A DNA stretch of 22,872 nt from Protostelium mycophagum (Eukaryota; Evosea; Variosea; Protosteliida; Protosteliaceae). Under the pieces are notes generated by a model. The model worked only from the letters and a program-made list of their open reading frames with translations, ran no database searches and was not told the DNA's origin. Made by a program: the position numbers and the translations under genes. The stretch lies in contig MZNV01000239.1 in NCBI GenBank assembly GCA_002081555.1, positions 1-22,872 of the forward strand. The letters run 5' to 3'. The number at the start of each line of letters is the position of its first letter. Position 1 is the stretch's first letter. Positions 19,735-22,872 of this stretch are shown here, piece by piece.

Positions 19735-21656
19735 TCAAGATCCGTTTGTACTCTGTATTTCTGTGGCCTTCTCCACCTTCTCTGCTTCCTGCAACAGAAA
19801 ATCCACCCACAGATCTGTGATGTTCTGTGCACATTCAGCATATTCACAAAGAAAAAATGCTGCGATATATTTGTCTGTCGAAGATATTATTATAGTATTG
19901 AATGAATCAACTATTGCCGTGACTCTAATTGTGGTGGGGAAATGGATATTGGGAAAAAAATAAACTTGTGGCAGCCCACCTTTTCTGCCGCTGCTGTCGG
20001 CTTTGCTGATGCCGAGCCGAAAAATGGTATCCACCCTGACCCTCCCCCCAGTCCGATCTACAACGAATCAGGATCTGAAATTACATTGAATTTTCACTCA
20101 CACTTCGCTTCTCTTGGTCGTTCAGTCCGAGCAATTTGCTCATCAGTTCCAACACTGGAAAATTTCAGGAAATCTCCAACGCGCCATATTTACCCTCGTT
20201 TTTGTTCGCTTGGCCGCCAAAATACGAAATCAATAAACTTGTTATCATTCGTCTGGGAAAGTCAGGAAAAATAGTTTTTCCAAGAAAAAATAGTTTTTCC
20301 AAGAAAAAATATCAGAGGTATTTCAGATGCAGATTTTTTTATTACATTTCCCATGATTGCACCACAAAAATTTTAAGTTTGAGAATTTTTTAAATATTTT
20401 TCAATTCTTCGATGTACATACTTGTCGACCATGTTTTCTTCGTTTTTTGCAAAGTTTGAAAGCCTTCCTAAAGTTTGCTCAAATGCCTTGCGCAATGGTT
20501 CCACTGAACATTTTCAGAAATTTCCTGGAGATTTCTATCATATTTCTGACCTTCTTCTTGTAGCTTGATGTAGTTTCGAGTTTTCTGCGAGATTTCCTCT
20601 TGCATTGCCCTCACTGTGCTTTCTGCTGCAGCACACCTCTCGCTGACATTCTATTTTTGTCACATTATTTCCCGCCAAAAAACTTTGCCACAAACATTTT
20701 GATGCAATTTTCGGGATTTTGAAATGACCGTTCTATTTTTATTTTTGATGAGAAACGCAAATACATAACAAACTTGGTCCAATTTAAATATCTTTTGGGA
20801 GATAAACTTGATTTATATTTCTTATAGTTGTTGTAGTTCGGGCTCACCTTGAGTGATGTAATCATTTCCTGCGCTGAGGAAAGCTCCTCTTTCAGTTGTT
20901 TGTTTTCCTTTTTAAAAGTACTGATCCTCTCATCTATCGTGGCTTGTTGCTGTGCTTCAAATTGGTCCAGCACGTCTTGCAGATTGTGAAGTGCCTGTTC
21001 TGAATTTTTTATTTCTTGTTGTTGTAGACGGATGGTGTCCTGTGGGGGTAAGATCGAGTTTTGGCGGGAAATTTTTCAGGGATTTTTCGGTTGCGTAAAT
21101 TTGAAGTTCAATTTTGTAAATTTCTGGTGGACTTTCAAAATTTAAATTGTTTTTCATTCAAAAAGAAATATAAAAATGATAATAGTTTTTTTTGCAAGAG
21201 TGTCGCGGGATTCATGGACATGTGAAGACAAAGATACTCACTTGCAATGATGATTGTTGTCGCTCTTGCACAAAACTATTTGCTTGTTTGTCCTTCAACT
21301 CCATGATTCTGCGAAAGGAAATCAGCAATAGAACATGGACATTAATGTTGATTAATCATAGACCGTGAATGATCGGGTATTCGAACACAGTTCACGCTGA
21401 AATCGTGCTCTACAAACATCTGAAAACAAAATCCAGAGTGACCTACTGTTGTTGTAGCTGCGCTATCAACTCCTCCTTGACAATGGTATCAGATGTATGC
21501 ATTTCCTCCACTTCCATCAGGTGTGACTTTAGACGAGATAGAGCCTTCTGACTTTTTGCCAGCTGTTCCTTCAGCGCTGCATTCTGTATATAGATGAGAT
21601 GACGAAGTCATTGATCGAAAAGGTGGATCTCATACTTCAGCCTCTAAATTGGCCAT
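19735..21656 (-). CDS. Short golgin with coiled coil and C-terminal GRAB domain (GMAP-210/Rud3 type)
   Basis: Ten minus-strand exons, 879 nt (292 aa): 21636-21656, 21447-21583, 21242-21308, 20848-21039, 20551-20650, 20422-20503, 20194-20252, 20102-20154, 19980-20057 and 19735-19824. The first ~170 residues are coiled coil (LSRLKSHLMEVEEMH, LQQQEIKNSEQALHNLQDVL). The GRIP-related Arf-binding domain follows: EPLRKAFEQTLGRL, then MVDKRMITSLLISYFGGQ and NEVLELMSKLLGLNDQEKRS. The C-terminus ends ITDLWVDFLLQEAEK. This domain binds Arf1-GTP and recruits cis-Golgi vesicle tethers. It is very short: human TRIP11 has nearly 2000 residues. The ATG at 21654-21656 is in good context, but further 5' exons cannot be excluded. 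Intron 20058-20101 uses CGTTGTAG as its acceptor. Confidence 0.9.
20264..20312. repeat. Tandem repeat, 2+ units of ~19 bp, in a golgin intron
   Basis: The unit AAAAATAGTTTTTCCAAGA occurs twice back to back, and a third copy begins. It lies in the intron just upstream (gene sense) of exon 20194-20252. Confidence 0.75.
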
Positions 21657-21855
21657 GATTCAAGAGCGATACAGATGATGATAACGGTTTGAGAATGATT
21701 GCGAACATCGCTGAAGACGTTGTAGTGCAACGTCGCACTACAACCAAAAACAAAAACCACAAAGCTCAACACGAGGCTCCTCATGAACAAATCCAATTTC
21801 TTGGAAAACAAGAACCAATATTCAATTGATGACCGTAACATTAATAAGGAGTGAT
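21657..21855. promoter_or_regulatory. Divergent promoter region between golgin and F-box genes
   Basis: The two ATGs face away from each other across 199 bp. The region contains a perfect hairpin at 21719-21744: GTTGTAGTGC, a 6-nt loop AACGTC, then GCACTACAAC. An overlapping smaller hairpin (CGTTG/CAACG) is also possible. Confidence 0.55.
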
Positions 21856-22391
21856 ATGAATGATGGACCTTCTTCCCCTGAAGATGTATCTGTCGATTTG
21901 CACAGTAAAATCAATATTCTATGATTTTGCCTGCTGTTGATAAATTTAATTTAAATAAAATTTACAGATTCGTCTACAGCTGAGGATGGAACTACAACTG
22001 ATGATATTTGTTCTGTTTATAATTTAAATTTACCGATTTGGAAAGCAATCCCCCGAAAATGCTCCGATAAAGGATGCAAAGCCCTCAACGAGAGGTGCCT
22101 TATGATTTTCTTTTCAGCATGACCACGATCGAGGATGTCCCTTCAGATGTTCTTTTTGAGATCATCTCTTATCTACATTACGAAGATTTGCCGCCGTTGG
22201 ATATCACTTGCAAATCATGGTGCATAATGATGGAGCGGGTCTTGCAACAGCGCCCCATTAGAGTAGAAAGACCTTTGATCTCACCTACGATTGACGAGAA
22301 GAGTCCGAAGAGGATACGTTCCGCATCGGACAAGATTGGAAGATGGGGATACAAATTGTTGAAAGGATTTCAGAGGGTCAGGCTGTGGTAG
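21856..22391 (+). CDS. F-box protein (short)
   Basis: Exons 21856-21904, 21968-22094 and 22118-22391 sum to 450 nt (149 aa). The F-box is IEDVPSDVLFEIISYLHYED followed by LPPLDITCKSWCIMMERVL, with the usual P, L and W positions. F-box proteins dock on Skp1 in SCF ubiquitin ligases. No substrate-binding repeats follow, only a basic tail (SPKRIRSASDKIGRWGYKLL), so the partner is unknown. The second intron would be only 23 nt (GTGCCT...TTTTCAG), although phase supports it. Alternatively translation begins at ATG 22074 or 22119 without that splice, which keeps the F-box intact. Confidence 0.72.
22050..22080 (+). repeat. Direct repeat copy 1 (matches 22511-22542)
   Basis: CCCCCGAAAATGCTCCGA is identical in both copies, followed by TAAAGGATGCAAAG here and ATAAAGATGAAAAG in copy 2. 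Copy 1 lies in F-box exon 2. Confidence 0.7.
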
Positions 22392-22510
22392 TCTAACATA
22401 TGTATATAAATATTGACGCATAAGATTCCTGTGCATTAATCCACTGATGTGAGTCTCAACCATCTTTCAGCCATCAACTTTGCGTGAAATGCAACGAACC
22501 TCGAAGTAGA

Positions 22511-22542
22511 TGTCCCCCGAAAATGCTCCGAATAAAGATGAA
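22511..22542 (+). repeat. Direct repeat copy 2
   Basis: This second copy of the ~30-bp sequence at 22050 lies between the F-box stop and the kinase stop. Read from ATG at 22510 it gives MSPENAPNKDEKSDH; one frame of copy 1 gives SPENAPIKDAK. It looks like a short local duplication. Confidence 0.7.
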
Positions 22543-22558
22543 AAGAGTGATCATTTAT

Positions 22559-22872
22559 TTATATTTTATTTACAACATTTGGTTTGGGCGTTGCCAAGCC
22601 TTGTTTGATGCTCTGTACATTCTTGCACACTTGTGATGCGGTGAATCTGGAGGATGGGTTGAAGGACAGCATCCTTTTAATCAGTACCTTCATGCCTCTT
22701 GGCATGTTCTTGGGTAGTTTTTGGTTCAACATTCATGCCTCAGCGGAATGAATCTCAACAAGGTCCACAGGCAGAATTTCTGTTGGGATGAGAATTTTTC
22801 CGATAAAGAACAAGGGATTACCTCCTGTGAATATCTCATAGAAGGTAGCACCAAGACTAAAGACGTCTGCTG
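22559..22872 (-). CDS. C-terminal part of a Myt1/Wee1-like protein kinase (5' end outside window)
   Basis: Minus-strand exons 22822 to beyond 22872 and 22559-22779 flank a 42-nt intron. ADVFSLGATFYEIFTGG is kinase subdomain IX in the form used by Myt1/Wee1 kinases. LPKNMPRGMKVLIKRMLSFN and PSSRFTASQVCKNV are subdomains X-XI. The TAA stop is at 22559-22561. The catalytic loop and DFG lie outside the window. These kinases phosphorylate CDK1 in its inhibitory site, which is inferred from resemblance only. An in-frame TGA (complement of 22733-22735) interrupts the domain between HSAEA and MLNQKLPKN. It may be removed as part of a 51-nt intron (GTTGAG...CCCAAG), or the gene may be damaged. The gene is convergent with the F-box gene. 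Confidence 0.7.

Noticed and set aside
21644-21841. 65-codon hydrophobic frame on the minus strand upstream of the golgin
   Set aside because: It covers the divergent promoter and overlaps the golgin start in another frame; there is no splice or family support.
1-22872. Retroviral, LTR or other virus-derived elements
   Set aside because: I found no reverse transcriptase, integrase, capsid or polymerase motifs and no long terminal repeats anywhere in the window.

Overview
The window comes from a compact nuclear genome of a eukaryote. It holds about eleven spliced protein genes, two intact nuclear tRNA genes and one broken tRNA-like gene. Introns have GT-AG ends and are mostly 30-60 nt, with a few of 100-250 nt. 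Gene content (BuGZ, a GMAP-210/Rud3 golgin, a DAGL-type lipase, an ACAD10/11-type dehydrogenase, a Myt1/Wee1-like kinase, a tRNA-Tyr with a 13-nt intron) points to an opisthokont: a small invertebrate, a unicellular holozoan or an early-branching fungus-like lineage. The sequence alone does not decide which. Exon coordinates were derived by hand from reading frame, splice phase and family motifs; for the main genes the summed exon lengths are multiples of three.

Layout, left to right. Bases 1-151 may be the last exon of a plus-strand gene. A minus-strand 7TM protein lies at 204-1450. Bases 1451-3481 hold no confident gene, but contain a ~160-bp foldback element and a minus-strand coding-like segment. 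A 20-exon sn1-specific DAG-lipase-like gene (3482-8124) carries two copies of a small TA-flanked MITE, each starting exactly at a 5' splice site. A secreted expansin/DPBB-like protein follows (8600-9296). A minus-strand, apparently membrane-anchored SAM methyltransferase (9370-11683) is divergent from BuGZ/ZNF207 (11740-13656). RNA polymerase I subunit A12/POLR1H (14159-14680) and an acyl-CoA dehydrogenase (15226-17425) come next. A 58-nt tRNA-like gene without an anticodon arm sits in the last intron of the dehydrogenase. tRNA-Tyr(GTA) and tRNA-Glu(CTC) lie on the minus strand at 18097-18529. A doubtful small minus gene, a very short GMAP-210-type golgin (19735-21656, minus), an F-box gene (21856-22391, plus) and the 3' end of a Myt1/Wee1-like kinase (22559 to the right edge, minus) complete the window.

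The genes do not form an obvious pathway. They are mostly housekeeping functions: Golgi tethering, rRNA transcription, spindle/kinetochore function, fatty-acid oxidation, lipid signalling and cell-cycle control.

The most unusual feature is not a gene. Three short words recur far above chance across introns of unrelated genes, on both strands: CGTTGTAGA, the E2F-like word GGCGGGAA and the CRE palindrome TGACGTCA. In at least three introns they combine into one 3'-end module running into the splice acceptor, CGTTGTAGATGG ... TGATGACGTCATCAG. In two other introns CGTTGTAG itself is the acceptor, as the reading frame shows. This could be a family of intron-borne elements (introner-like) or a shared splicing or regulatory code.
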